64,000 bases of DNA from Siphonodentalium dalli. Lineage: Eukaryota > Mollusca > Scaphopoda > Gadilida > Siphonodentaliidae. Positions 48,951 to 60,924 of the stretch are shown here, one piece after another. The notes beneath the pieces are model-generated. The model saw only the letters and a list, made by a program, of their open reading frames with translations, was not told the DNA's origin and did no database searches. The stretch lies in the NCBI GenBank assembly GCA_032622095.1, contig CP136062.1, positions 56,992,420 through 57,056,419 of the forward strand, read 5' to 3'. Every line of letters begins with the position of its first letter. Positions within the stretch are counted from its first letter, which is position 1. The translations under genes and the position numbers were made by a program.

Positions 48951-49244
48951 GAGTTCAATCACTTCTCTCTCATCTGGTGGTGGTATTTTTCGTCGATGTT
49001 GGTTGGTTCAGGTTCACTAATCAATAATAATAAAAATAATCGATCTATTTATTACAGTGTGGGATAATTGTTACCCTGATGAGCCTGAACACTCAGTAAC
49101 CATCTGCTGCCCCGGGGACAGGAGGAAGTACAGCCACACTGTGGCTAGCATGCTGACGATATCTTACACTGCTCATAACCGGGTACCCTTTTCAACGCAT
49201 GGTTGGTACGAAACGGACACAGTACGAGCGACATTGCTCAATGT

Positions 49245-50482
49245 TGATTCTTGATAAACCGGTAGATCAGGCAGTAAGTCTCGATTCTCTATTTACGCAT
49301 TTGAACTCAGTGAACAATAATATCATGGATTTGTCTGAATACATTACGGATCTGATACAGGATCAGGGACACTGTGATGACCCGATAACTGATGCGGAAG
49401 TTTATAATGCTATACGACTATTGAAGAATAGTTAGGCCCCTGGCCATGACCGTGTTGTTAACGTGTATATTCAAGCTACAGCTCACATGATGGTACCACT
49501 TTAGACAAGTTTTTTCAATATCATACTAGATACCGGAATATACCCACATGAATAGGGCATGGGAATCATACTATCCCTCTATAAGAAACAGGGAGATCGT
49601 AATGATCGGAACTCTCATAGGGGAATCACATTGCTGAGTTCTTTGGGAAAATTATTCACAAGTATATTCAATAAAAGACTTTGTAATTACGCCCAAGAGA
49701 AGGGTTTGTTAAACGACAACCAAATCAGGTGTAGACAAGGACATTCAACAGTGGATGGCCTATTTATCTTACAAAGTATAATTGAGTTATATATTAAGAA
49801 TAATAAAAAGCTTGTTTGCACATTTGTCGATTTCCAGAAAGCCTTTGATTCTGTTTGGCGACAAGGTCTCTGGGTGAAATTATTAAGACAGGGAATAAAT
49901 GGCAAAGTTTTTAGAATTATTAGAAATATGTATGAATGCACAAAATCATGTGCTTCTCAAAATGGGCTGATATCAGAGTATTTTTTTTGGTGGTAATTTA
50001 TGTGTAAGACAGGACGAATGCTGTCCCCTTTTCTATTTTCGATGTAAATAAACAACTTGGAAATTTTTGTACACGACTGTGCTGTTGATGGTCTGAACTT
50101 ATTGCACGATATCTCTTTTGATAAACTAGGAGTCTACCTGATATTCATATGCCTGTTATATGCTGACGACACAGTGCTGTTCGCTGATGATTTCGTAAGA
50201 ATGCAACGTACTCTTGATGCCTTCGTGGATTTCGCCGAAGCATGGAAATTGAATGTTAACACTAGCTAAACCAAAGTTATGATTTTCAGCAGGGAGAGGG
50301 TAGATACAGACGTGGAATTCGGATTATGCGACCAAATACTCGATATCGTTGATGAATTTCCGTACCTTGGAGTTGAGTTGTTTTATACAGGGCGATTTCA
50401 TAACGTCCTAAAAGCTACCAAGGACACCGCCATGAAAGCTATGTATGGTTTGTTACGTAAAACCAGTAAGCTAGACTCCTAA
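49245..50482 (+). pseudogene. LINE reverse transcriptase pseudogene (jockey/CR1-like)
   Basis: One frame carries, in order: ITDAEVYNAIRLLKNS (fingers region), an APGHDRV segment, GIILSLYKKQGDRND then RGITLLSSLGKLFTSI, the palm FVDFQKAFDSVWRQGL, and LLYADDTVLFADD with the catalytic YADD. It continues through WKLNVNTS and FPYLGVEL and stops at 50480. In-frame stops occur at about 49433, 49502, 49553, 49994, 50045 and 50267. Near 49985 an extra base in a T run and a compensating loss before CCCC shift and restore the frame. The endonuclease and C-terminal tail are missing. It lies in the intron between the last TSP1 exon and the lectin exons, antisense to that gene. Confidence 0.9.
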
Positions 50483-51211
50483 CAAAATCTTGTCGATTGG
50501 AACTGAGAAAGTTTTGCTTGTACGTAAAGTTAGCATTCAAACGCAGACATCAGTATCGTAATATAAAAGCTATGTTGTTTTTATGATATATAGATATGAT
50601 GACAATGTTGTTATTGTTGCGGTTGTTGTTATTTTCGAATGAATTATCCCTATGACATATATGAACAAGATAAATAACTGACTAAATAATGTTTGAACGA
50701 CAAACTCATAAGTAAACATTAACGCAGACGACGTGAAAATGATTGATATAATGATGATTATGCGAATGATGGTGTTGATGATGATGACAGAATGCTAATG
50801 ATGAAGATTAAACGCATTAATACCGCCACTGTATATATATGTATAATATTGCACTTAATTAACATGCACCTTGTGCATATACCTCACATCTCTTCGTAAC
50901 ATGTGAATCCATGTCAATAGAGAAATAAAGCATAGTCACAACTTGGCGCAAAATATGAACAGCGTACAATCCGACAATTATATGTCGATTAATTTAGCCA
51001 AGCCACTGCTGTTTGAGAATCACGTTAGACCAGCGGCGGACTGCGAAATCGTCTCGCTATGTTGACATCGACAGCAAGTCCGACGCGATAACCACGTGAC
51101 TATGGGCCTTCACAACACTTTCTTGCCATCGTGTACTTGTCCTCTGATGCCAATGTCAATATGTATTGTAATACTTATTGGTAATACACATTTAAATCAA
51201 TGCTTACTAAC
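50483..51211. other. Intron sequence without recognised features
   Basis: Low-complexity ATGATGATGA-type sequence near 50750 only. Confidence 0.4.
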
Positions 51212-51397
51212 CTCCATGGTTCGGCAGAACGCCACTGGTACAGCATGTCAATAGCTCTAGGTCGTGTCCCCGACACAATCGGCCGCCATATCTTGGTTCA
51301 GGGTTATTACACTGCCTTGTTCTCGTCGTCATTCCATGATATCCATAAGATGGTACGCATGGTTTGGAAACTGACCACAGCGCCCATTCACCATCAA
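51212..51397 (-). CDS. Exon: thrombospondin type 1 module (4th seen)
   Basis: The acceptor ATTATAG is at 51398-51399 and the donor GTTAGT follows 51212. The exon is 186 bp, 62 codons, phase 1 at both ends. The translation has EWALWSVSKPC, then GMTTRTRQCNNPEP, YGGRLCRG and LLTC. The WxxW core, the TRTR basic strand and the Cys pattern identify a TSP1 repeat. It is a little longer than the other three, with CTSGVLPNHG after the last TSP1 Cys, probably a linker to the lectin domain encoded next. TSP1 modules bind glycosaminoglycans and other matrix ligands and are often C- or O-glycosylated on W and T. Confidence 0.88.
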
Positions 51398-51562
51398 CTA
51401 TAATCATTAAACACTCTTAAATATAACAACACATATATAAGTACATTAGAGTGCATATACACCATATAGTGCCTACAGTATAGTACCAAGGGTGTTCAGT
51501 GTATTGCTTATCACACACTATTTACGTACTGTACAACAGGTTGTGTACCATAATTTGGCTTT

Positions 51563-51706
51563 TGTCTACATAATACAGCGTACGCTTGACAATAAATATA
51601 CTATTTACGCGATATTCTTTCTGTTTTTGGCGGTTTTCGTAGTACCGGATGAGACTGATTTAACAGCAATACCATTGCCCAGACCATCTGTATCTTTAAA
51701 TTGATA
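51563..51706 (+). mobile_element. Diverged single arm of the 11.3-kb MITE family
   Basis: It shares CTTGACAATAA-ATATACTATTTAC, TTCTTTCTG-TTTTTGGCGGTTTT and TTTAACAGCAATACCA with the right arm at 11510-11650. It is followed by TTTAAATTG. The opposite arm is absent. Confidence 0.65.
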
Positions 51707-53265
51707 TATTGTAAGTTGGTGGATATCGATTGATATTGCCCTCAAATCGTACTCTGATTTAATGCGCGCTCAATCATTCAGCATTATGTAACTGTTACTA
51801 CCGTACATGTACAAGTGGCATTGGCTTTACTGAATGTTTACCTGAGATTAATTAACATATTTGAAGTATTAAATGAATCAAGCTGTATTCAACACAGATC
51901 AGATACCTAGAATTACCAACCTGTCTAATTGTCATATTTTAGTGAGCTTTTTAATTATGTGTTACCTCAATTTGACCAATGTACAATTGCATGTGTAACT
52001 TCATAAAAATATATTGTCCATCAATTGGGAACTGGACCACGCCTTGTTCCCAAAACAATATATGGAATCTTAGTTCGTAAAATCACGAAGCCGAAATTTA
52101 CTACACCGAGTATTGGTGCTTAAAACCACGTGACACACCCCTATTATTGTATTTATGTAAATATTGTTCATTAGCACGCCCGCGTGTATACTGTTGGCCA
52201 AATATTAGAATGATGTGGTCCGATGGCGATTTTATAAATAGAATTTTTTTTTTTTCGGTTTATTTAAAAGTCGAACCGGAGGCCGAGTCCGGTAAAAGGT
52301 GTAGCTGGGAATTTCAATTTCGTTTATTGTCCTTTACAATATTGTGTCAATAATGTTGATTTTTGGTTTGTGATAAGCTCTATCAATTACCAATGAAAGA
52401 AATTTAAAAGATAATTTGTAAGTCCTATATTTCAACTTTTATAGATATTTTTCGTTCTGCAGCTTACTGATGGTTGTGGTCGGAGACGGCCGAGTTGGCC
52501 GCCGGTTGGTTAATTAGGTGCTGGTTGTTATTGTTATTCTGAGTTGGTCATTCGCGAAACCAATATATTTTATATTCTATAATTAAAATCATGGGTATAT
52601 AATATATGATCTTGTTTATGGATATTGTAGGAAATCTAATCTGTCCGTGTCAAATTGAGCTATAGCGATGAGATTTCTCGAAGAACAACAAATTTCGGGT
52701 TTTCGTGCGGTGTGTATCCGCTGGATGTCTTATAGTTGCAGTATGTAACGATTATGACCGCGCTAATTGCTTTCGATGTTTATGTATGAACAATGGCTGG
52801 GTCATGAACTCTTGGCGGGAACACAATACCTCCGATTTTGATCCGCATTTAGAAGCTTTCTGGTGTGGTGAATGAGAAACCTGCAGTAATAAGCCGTAGT
52901 TTTTTTTGTAATAATTTGAAGGATTAGTTGTTTTAACGGAATTCTGAGACGGTGCATTCATTATATTATAATTTATATTTATGGCTAATAATATGATCTT
53001 GAGGGCGTTACCATTTCTTATTATGGTTTTCTTGTACATGTATGTCTGCCATAGTAATCCGAGTTGGCGTGGTCATTTCGACAGTTCGCTCTAAGGCCAC
53101 CCTGGAATCTCACTGGAGACGGATGACGTGATTTCAGTTCTAACGGTAACTTAACGAGAACTGAAAAAGTGTGTGATACAAAAATCATTTTTCAAAACAA
53201 CGAGTGTCCATCGGTAAAGCTTAGAATAATATGACTTTTGTTTATGCTGGGGTATATGTAATAAA
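51707..53265. other. Intron sequence without recognised exons
   Basis: A T10 tract near 52247 and a short GC-rich palindromic GGCCGAGTTGGCCGCCGG near 52490. No exon or element recognised. Confidence 0.4.
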
Positions 53266-53402
53266 TATAGAGCCACACTCGTGTCAGTTTTAGTTAGAGA
53301 TTACCGCACTCGAACGGATTGCCTCCTGCTCTCGTGTATCCTTCCGTCATACTCTCTCGTGCAATAATCACTAACCCAAAACAACACAGTGTGGCTCTAT
53401 AT
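53266..53402. mobile_element. Small TIR element (~137 bp)
   Basis: ATATAGAGCCACACT at about 53266 pairs with AGTGTGGCTCTATAT ending at about 53402, with no coding content between. Flanks are AT-rich and a target duplication cannot be assigned. Confidence 0.7.
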
Positions 53403-53584
53403 ATACTTGTTATATATTCATGGTGTATATCTAGTATTCTATACATTCATGGTATATACAGACCACGCATTAGTATATAAAGTATTCCGCGACATTTCTC
53501 TGACTATTTCGATCACCACAATATGCAAGAAATTACTAGAATTATCTTAAGGATTAAAAAATAACTATGTTACAAGCCACTTAC

Positions 53585-53752
53585 CGGGACAATTTGATTG
53601 AAGACACTTAATCATGTCTTCGTCTGGACCATGGCATTTGCTACCTCCGTTTTTCGGTGGTGGATTTGAGCAATTTCTTGTCTTAATGGCGATTCCAACA
53701 CCACAATCAATGCTGCATTGATTAACAGTCCAGCTGGTCCAACCACCATTGA
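53585..53752 (-). CDS. Exon: thrombospondin type 1 module (3rd seen)
   Basis: The acceptor TTACAG is at 53753-53754 and the donor GTAAGT follows 53585. The exon is 168 bp, 56 codons, phase 1 at both ends. The translation runs NGGWTSWTVNQCSIDCG, IKTRNCSNPPP, GGSKCHGPD, then IKCLQSNCP. It has the WxxW core, the six-Cys pattern and a KTR strand of a group-2-like TSP1 repeat. It is too short to show up as a long open frame, so I found it by reading the minus strand between the neighbouring modules. The intron to the next exon is ~2.2 kb. Confidence 0.9.
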
Positions 53753-53835
53753 CTGTAACAAATAATGGAATATATCGTATTAGTCTCAGAGTCTATATCA
53801 AAATATTTAAAGTGTTTCTCCTATAACAAACATTC

Positions 53836-54960
53836 TGAGAATAAGGCCTAAAAAAATATCTTTGTTTCCGCTATCGAGCTAAACAAAATTAGATTAGGTA
53901 GGTAGGCTTAACTTTTTTTTGTTCAGTATCTTTAAAAATAACTGTATAATACTTGTCAATAACCCAAACTATGCACTTCTTAGCCCCAATCAGGTTAACC
54001 CAGATGACAGAGGATCTAGAAACTCCAATTCAATCTTACATATGCTTTAATATTTACATACATACTAGTCTATATACTAATATAGTCTTTGATAATCCCA
54101 ATATTTCCCATATGATCTGGCGACAACTGGAGTCAGTCCAACACCACTGCACTGTTCACATATTGGAGTGACCCTCTTGTGCCGATCTCTTAAGGGTGGC
54201 TTCACAACACCACCTTATCCTCCGCATTCAGAGAAGGATCTAGGTATTTTTTGGGACACCTGTTTTTGGGCAATGATATGCCCAAAATTTCAAATTTTTT
54301 GAAAATCCATTGCATTTAGAGCTAATCTAATGCTCTTTGAGTCAGTATTTTGAATTTTACTGAGAGGTCAATTTGATCAAGTTTCTCAAGCATAACTTTG
54401 GAACTTTTTATATATGTATGGATTGGAAATGCTTATAAGTTATTGTCAGATATCTTTTGGTTCAATGGATTATGCTTATCCTGCTTGAAATGAGACTTGC
54501 CATTATCACTCTTATTCATAAATATGCTATTTTATAAAATTCAAGTGAGACACATACCGTACATAATATACTACATGTACATGTAGCACAGAAATACTAC
54601 ATGTACATGTAGTACAGAAACAATGTACATGTATTAAGGTAGTAAATATGGTACTAATCTCTATGTTAATTTTTCATTTGTTATTATGAGATCCCACTTG
54701 ATAACCAGGTTTATTTGATCAAATTGTTAATGTTCCTGTGCTGTAATTGGTTGAAATACTGAAGTCTGAACGCTGAATGATAACATACCTGAACTCATTT
54801 TATTTGAAGTTTTCACAGATGAAAGCTAGATAAAGCCAAACATACTTTACAGTATGATTCCAACTGTTAAACTTAAATAACAAGTTTAGGGTCGGGGGTT
54901 TAAAATAGGGTCGATCGGGTTAGCGGAAACAGACGTATTTTTTTTAGGCCTAACTAGGCC
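53836..54960. mobile_element. TIR element (~1.1 kb) with GGCCTAAAAAAA ends
   Basis: AAGGCCTAAAAAAATAT followed by GTTTCCGCTA at about 53843-53877 is inverted as TAGCGGAAAC and ATTTTTTTTAGGCCTA at about 54920-54953. The interior is AT-rich with no coding capacity apart from a short frame at 53953-54171 without domains. Confidence 0.6.
54569..54621 (+). repeat. 26-bp duplication around TACATGTACATGTA
   Basis: Two tandem copies of TACTACATGTACATGTAG plus YACAGAAA. The core is an even palindrome common in mollusc DNA. Confidence 0.85.
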
Positions 54961-56920
54961 CTCTCAATGTGGTTCCTCAATAGTGACGCATTTTGCATGT
55001 ATAAATCGATTCAAATGTCCATTACAGGGTTACAGAAGATGTTTATTAAGGACCACATAAAGTTTATTCATAAACATTCTGATATTTTAAAATGGAGTTT
55101 GTCAGGGTATGTATTGGGAAATTGTTTGAAATTTGGTACAGGTTACCACTAACACAAATTCTATAACCGCGCGTTATACTAAATTGTCTGCAAACTTATG
55201 GTTACAACACATAAGTTTATTCGAAACAATAGTTATTTCTTATAATTTAACCCGTCATTTCACAGGGGAACCGCCATAAGTAGAAGGCAGAAGTAAACCA
55301 AGCGAAACACTTTCCAAAGAAATTCACACGCGGGTAAAGTTGAAACAGACATTCTTGACACTCAAGTGTCGTCGGAATTTTCGGCGTTTTTTAATTGGCT
55401 AGCCGGTAGTTATCATGCAATGTGCAGCTGGGGCCTGTGCACGTAGGATTTATATGTCTTCACGACACTCCCGGCATAATGGGAAAACAATAACACGAAC
55501 ACTAGTTCAGTGGTTTTAGTATGCGCTGGGCGCGGTCCCAACTATATTTATTCATATGAAATGAAATATTATAATATCGTAATTTATATACATCATGTAT
55601 ACTACCGTGTATATAATTCAAACTGAATTATCTTATATACATCTATGGAATGAATGATCACCCGTGTATTCTTATATATTTTTTCCATTTATCCCAAACA
55701 AATTTTGAAAACTCTGATAACACAATTTAGCGATTGAGAACATCGCATCCATCGGAAAAAGGACACCCTTCGTAAACCGGGGAGCCGCTCAGGTAAAACC
55801 GGAAACAACTTTTTTGGTCATCTCTTTTTATGACATCTTTTATGGCCATCTTTTATTTTATGACTTCTTTTATTGGTGCCCGGAACCCTGCATCCGAAAC
55901 GATGCTACCAATCGGTCTCCGGGTTTTGGAGTCGGAGTCCTCCACCCCTTTTTCCGATGAATTTTGTCAAAATTTGACGGGCATTATAAATGAGCCCAAT
56001 GCTAATAAAACTGATAAACTTTTAAATTTGTTCGACAAAATGTGTTCAACAACCTAACTCCAAAATTTTTCAAACTCTGCATTATCGTACAATTTACTTA
56101 ATTCAATTTGAGCGTTCACGGCCCTGAAAAAACAATCACGTGTATATGAATACGACATCTGTACTGCTTTAACAAACATATATACACTGTCTCAACAAAC
56201 ATATATACATATCTGATTATCGTCCGCGCTATACACGAATATGTGATGCCACATATGCACTCGAGTAGAATCCTACGATTCATACGAATCCTACGATTCG
56301 ATATTTAATATCATGTCTCGTGCTTCTCGTTGCGAACAATGGTAAATATTGCATCAAAACATCCTGGCATACACAATGTACAAGCATATATACGATTCAT
56401 AATTATCTTGCAAGGTTTAAATCAAAATTTCTGGATGCATTATGCCATATGATTTGTTTCTTCAACAATCTACTGAAATGCATTTAAACAGCTTTTTAAC
56501 AGGCGACCGACCCTTAAGAGCGCGTTCACTAGAATGACCTGAAAACATTCGGTCCTGCATAACACGGACCAACACAACTCAGTTGTTTAACGAGTAATCA
56601 CTCAGAAACGTCCGGACAATCAGCCGGATTACTACTCGACATGCCTGTCGAACAAGCTTTCCATTAACCTTCATCTGCCGTGAAGACAGCAATTTTCCTC
56701 TATACGCTGTAACGCGAAAAATCATATATTTCGACTGTGGTGACACGGCGACTAGTTAGTTTCGATTTCGAGTTTTATTTTTGTGCACGAGTCCTGCTGC
56801 TTTATTTATGTAATTGTGTACTTATGATTAGGAGGAAGTATTCTTCAAATTGTTGTACTATTAAAAGGAAAATGCCGTGAGGGCTTAGCAACTTTGAGCT
56901 TAAATAAGGTGCATATAATA
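54961..56920. other. Intron sequence without recognised exons
   Basis: Short frames (54967-55152, 55830-56057) have no domain or splice support. A small direct repeat AATCCTACGATTC lies at about 56268 and 56286. Confidence 0.4.
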
Positions 56921-57062
56921 AAAAAGAATACCAACAGTTTTTGTCTGAATACCTGAAACATCTCATTCGTGTCTGGAAAGAAATATCGAATTTTCACACG
57001 CGGCTTACAGCAGCTCGTGAAAATTTGATATTTCTTTCTAGACAAAAACTGTAGGTATTCTC
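56921..57062. repeat. Inverted repeat with a ~27-bp insertion in one arm
   Basis: GAATACC-ACAGTTTTTGTCT then GAAAGAAATAT...ATTTTCAC on the left pairs with the complement at 57016-57060. The left arm has an extra segment (about 56945-56970) that itself repeats GAATACCTG, suggesting slippage. Confidence 0.8.
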
Positions 57063-57132
57063 TATGTATTCGTGTGTTTTTGGTTATTAAAAATGTTATA
57101 AACAATTATTACTCAAATGCTGCATCACTCAC

Positions 57133-57297
57133 CTGGGCAATCCGCCATCAAACATGTGACATTCCTATGTGCGGGTCCGTCACACAGCTTCCCACTGCCT
57201 GCAGGTTGAGGGTTGGAGCAGTTCCTGGTCTCAGATTTCATGCCATGTCCACATGTGACACTGCACGTACTGCTCATCCAGTTAGACCAGCCACCAT
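57133..57297 (-). CDS. Exon: thrombospondin type 1 module (2nd seen)
   Basis: The acceptor ACACAG is at 57298-57299 and the donor GTGAGT follows 57133. The exon is 165 bp, 55 codons, phase 1 at both ends. The translation: GGWSNWMSSTCSVTCG, SETRNCSNPQP, GKLCDGP, NVTCLMADCP. This is a canonical TSP1 repeat with WSxW, CSVTCG and the ETRNC strand; CSVTCG is the classical CD36-type motif of thrombospondin modules. An NVT sequon near the end could be N-glycosylated. Confidence 0.93.
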
Positions 57298-57299
57298 CT

Positions 57300-58283
57300 G
57301 TGTCTGTAACGACACACATGATAATTGTTACAATCAGATAATGGATATCATATAGCTCGCTCGAAGCACGATATTACATGAAAATGACATTACCTGTATA
57401 CGGTCGTGGATTCCTACCACATATCACTTATTACCACCAACAAACGCCTTTCAAACAATCACATGCCTACATTATCCCACCGAATCATCAGTTACTAAAT
57501 GACAAGCAGTCACTATGCCGGACTTGGATAGTGTATGTGTTGTGAGGGTAGCATATCATCTGAGTTGATACACATGCAAATAATTCACTGATTGGTTTGT
57601 TGCACTAATTACAGTTATTTTCTGGCCAATGATAGCCACATTACTGTTTGGGACATTTTCCCGCTCTTGTTCCATGCACACACCGATCTGGGCTTAAATG
57701 TCTCAGTTATACATGTATCAGGACAAGTTTATTTAGTTCAAGTCTACATATCTCGAAGCTTCTTTCCAAAGGGTGTCACATCACCGTCCCATATGCAATA
57801 TGCCATAGCTTAATGTCATCTCCACTAAGGCCCATATGAGATCACAGTAACATAAAGATGGTGTTTTTTTGCAGTTATAATATGTTTTAACTCTTAAAAA
57901 TGTCAATTATGGGCACTAAAGATCTTTAGTAAACAATTTGCATAAAGTTATAAAACATGACTTTTGTGCCTCGCGGATCCTAACACCCACACATTCGTGA
58001 ATATCTTCCTGAACAGTTTTAATACCGCCCTGATCACATGATAATCAGAGTGTGGAATAAATAAAGAACCCAACTTGAATCATAACCTTGTGGAGTGAAT
58101 TTCGGACGACGATTAGTTACATTTCATTCAAGCTCCACGTGTGTGAGATATATCATTGCGCCGTCCGCAACTCATTCGATATCAAATTCTCGATTAAGAT
58201 GCGCATTTTGTTCCGTCTATTTAATCTATTCTAGTAAAAGTCCAATTAAAATTGTACTTAGTATTCACGACTCATAAACTTAC
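57300..58283. other. Intron between TSP1 exons 1 and 2
   Basis: No additional exon or element recognised. Confidence 0.45.
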
Positions 58284-58451
58284 CCGGGCACGCTACTTCC
58301 TGACAGAGGTCTGCTTCTTTGTTTGGGCCAATACAATTCTCGGCTGCGGTTTGGGGGTCGTCAATCGAACAGTTGCGCGTCCGATGAAGGACGCCCAACC
58401 CACAGCTTACACTGCATGGCCCCTCCGTCCACGCGAGCCATGGGGCACCAA
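58284..58451 (-). CDS. Exon: thrombospondin type 1 module (1st seen)
   Basis: The acceptor ATCCACAG is at 58452-58453 and the donor GTAAGT follows 58284. The exon is 168 bp, 56 codons, phase 1 at both ends. The translation: WLAWTEGPCSVSCG, HRTRNCSIDDPQT, NCIGPN, DLCQEVACP. TSP1 hallmarks are WxxW, CSVSCG and RTRNC. This is the most 5' exon I can support. Since it enters in phase 1 from an acceptor, at least one upstream exon must exist, either undetected in 58.5-64 kb or outside the window. Confidence 0.92.
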
Positions 58452-58663
58452 CTGTGGATATAATAATAACATTTAATCGCGATGATATTACACCTTTTAT
58501 CACTGTAAGTACTCACTGACAATGAGTTCCTTTGGGACATGTTCAGGTCATAAGTTCAATGGACGATCAAACATAGGCTGTTTCCTAAACGTATTGTCCG
58601 AGCATTTCGGACAATTAAAGATGGTCTATCTATGTTTCTATCAACTACTATTTATTTTATTTC

Positions 58664-58797
58664 GAATGTTATGGTATAATATACATACAGTCAATTAACA
58701 TTGATTTTAGTTAGAATGTTGTGGTATAATATACATACAGTCAATTAACATTGATTTTATTAAAAATGTTATGGTATAATATGCATACAATCAATTT
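58664..58797 (+). repeat. 50-bp tandem repeat, about 2.7 copies
   Basis: The unit begins GAATGTTATGGTATAATATA and includes ACAGTCAATTAACATTG. Starts are at 58664, 58714 and 58764. Confidence 0.95.
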
Positions 58798-59092
58798 GGT
58801 ACATTTACGGCTCGTGTTCGTTCGGAGAGCAGCATGCGGATAACTCTATTTAAAATACTAAAACTAGTAAGGAATAAATGTGGATTATATTATAAAACAT
58901 GCATATAAAATCAATATTAACTGATAAAAGCGTTTCCGGACAGGTGTTATCGACTCATAATTATTAGTTTATACTCCGGAAACTATATAAAACGTATTTG
59001 GGAAGAGATTCACCACATTTAATATGATTAAACAAATTTTAAGATGCATAATCCGAATTAATGCTCTCATGTTACTAAACCCATCAAAAACA

Positions 59093-60204
59093 GAAAGTCC
59101 CCCTAATATAATATGTAATATGTTCGGAGATATTGGGTGGATTTTTATGAAACTATTCACAAATGCTTATTGGACCTAGAAACACAATCCGTGCGAAGGA
59201 CAGCCATGTGCGTGGTGTTACGGCTGACTGAGCATCGATTGAATGGGAGTGGGGTAGATTTTAAAACTGACAAAACAAGATAACAATGAGATTTTATCCA
59301 ATGAATCAATATTGCGCGTAGCCATCGTGTCGAGTGATAACATGCTGGCATCGGGATAGCATGATGTTGATGGGATGGGCGATTCTACGTTTTGGAATGT
59401 TCTTCCATTCGTCTTCCAACAGACAGTGCATGTCACCGAGTATGGTGTGGTCATTGACACGATGATAAACAGCTTTCTTCCGTTGGCCCCATCAATGTTC
59501 TGGGCTCCTGCATTCAGATTCCCATTAACAGGGACGAGGTTAGTCTTTTGTGTGGTGCTGATACATACCACTTCTGAACGTCATCCTACGCAATGTAGCG
59601 TTTGTTAAATAACGATCTTGTCTAGCGGTTGTAACCATCAGTCTTCCAGTTCTGGGTCGATCTGCGATATTGCCAATCTGCTGGTTTCACTGTCTTAAAT
59701 TCTCTATGGTTTTTTGACATTACCCCATACGGCGGGCAACATGTTTATGGAGAAATTCACCACCAAAAGGCCAATAGCTATGGCTATGTTTTGGGTTGGT
59801 ATTCGACCTATCACTGGTTGATTTCAACATTCCCAGCTAAAGTGGTATGGAATGGCTGAAGGGAATGAGTGTGGGCCGGGTATATTGTTCCCATTCGGCA
59901 AAGCTATGCTCTAAAGCATGCAGGGGGACTCACGACATCATTTTCGGACAAAAAACTACAGGCAGTACACAATGTGTAATCAAGGAAACAATACTGTGGC
60001 CGAGATCACTCTACCTGTGTGTTTGCCATTTTTGAAAAGCACACCTCCTCCAATCAACTCGTGCTCAGTCGTCCGTAACACCTCTTACATGGCTGTCCTT
60101 TGCACGAACTGTGTCTCTAGCTCCAGTAATCATTTGTTGAAAGTTTAACCAAAATCCAACCAATATCTCCGAAAATATTACACATTATAGTATGGGGGAC
60201 TTTC
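59093..60204. mobile_element. TIR element (~1.1 kb) with ~150-bp inverted arms
   Basis: GAAAGTCCCCCTAATATAAT at 59093 pairs with the complement ending 60204. The arms continue through TCGGAGATATTGGTTGGAT, GACAGCCATGT and GGTGTTACGG. Inside is a minus-strand open frame (59218-59571, 117 residues, with TCTVCWKTNG) and a second possible minus-strand frame near 59700 (MSKNHREFK, PADWQYRR). Neither is recognised as a known transposase. It could be a decayed short DNA transposon rather than a MITE. Confidence 0.75.
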
Positions 60205-60224
60205 TTTTTGTTATGTGTTTATTT

Positions 60225-60440
60225 CTTTGGCTTCTGGTGTAAAAATATTTGATTCGAGACGAGGAACCCACCCATCAAATATCAGAGTGATGAGATATCG
60301 ATTTTTGAAATTTGTTATTTCACGCGATATGTAATTTTTGGCGGCCTGGCAATTTTCGACAAGCCCACGGTCTCGGACCAAAGTTCGGATGAAAAGTCAA
60401 GTGGCATTGGGTGTTAGATACTTGACAATACTGTCGGTTT
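60225..60440 (+). repeat. Dispersed relic related to the interior of the 41.4-kb MITE
   Basis: It shares GTAAAAATATTTGATTCGAG, CGAGGAACCCA, CCATCAA and GATTTTTGAA-TTTGTTATTTC with 41440-41540. It lacks recognisable TIRs. Confidence 0.7.
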
Positions 60441-60924
60441 AACCGTGTCGAACCGTCGTAATCCGACGGCCCCATACCGTTTCATTAGATGTACTGTGAA
60501 CCACCGTTGTTTATGTGCCATGAACATGGTCTAAGTTAAAACAATTCGTGGTTCAAAGTTCATGCCGTCAAAATTCAATAATATATTTATCGGTGACCAA
60601 ATTATATTCGGCAGTGACTCCATACAGTATGACTGAATTATATACGGCAGTGACTCCATACAGTATGACCGAATCTGACTCTACTGATATTTAATATGTA
60701 TTATTAATTGTTTTCTTGTATTCAGTACAGTGATCCGGTATTCATTTTGTGCAATGCGGATCCGTCTTATCTTGCGTCCGTAATTAAATTACGTCCCGTT
60801 GTCTTTATCGCTCACGAATATTCTATTATCAATTTGCCTATATCATCGCGGGCTCTCTACGAAGTATTTTTTTGTTGTTGAGAAAATGCGACCTTTACAG
60901 TTTTCAACTAATGTTAAGACGGTA
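60441..60924. other. Spacer with a short direct repeat
   Basis: CGGCAGTGACTCCATACAG occurs twice (about 60610 and 60647). No gene recognised. Confidence 0.45.

Larger units (their letters stand above)
38182..58451 (-). other. Gene span: TSP1 x4 plus C-type lectin protein (5' end not seen)
   Basis: Six minus-strand exons: 58284-58451, 57133-57297, 53585-53752, 51212-51397, 46537-46710 and 38182-38384. Each internal exon has an AG acceptor and a GT donor, and all junctions are phase 1. Joining them gives one frame with junction codons for Asp, Val, Val, Asp and Asn. The product would be a secreted or surface protein with four thrombospondin type 1 modules followed by a C-terminal lectin domain. 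The start, any signal peptide and further modules are not visible. That the TSP1 and lectin exons belong to one transcript is inferred from strand, order and phase. Confidence 0.75.
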
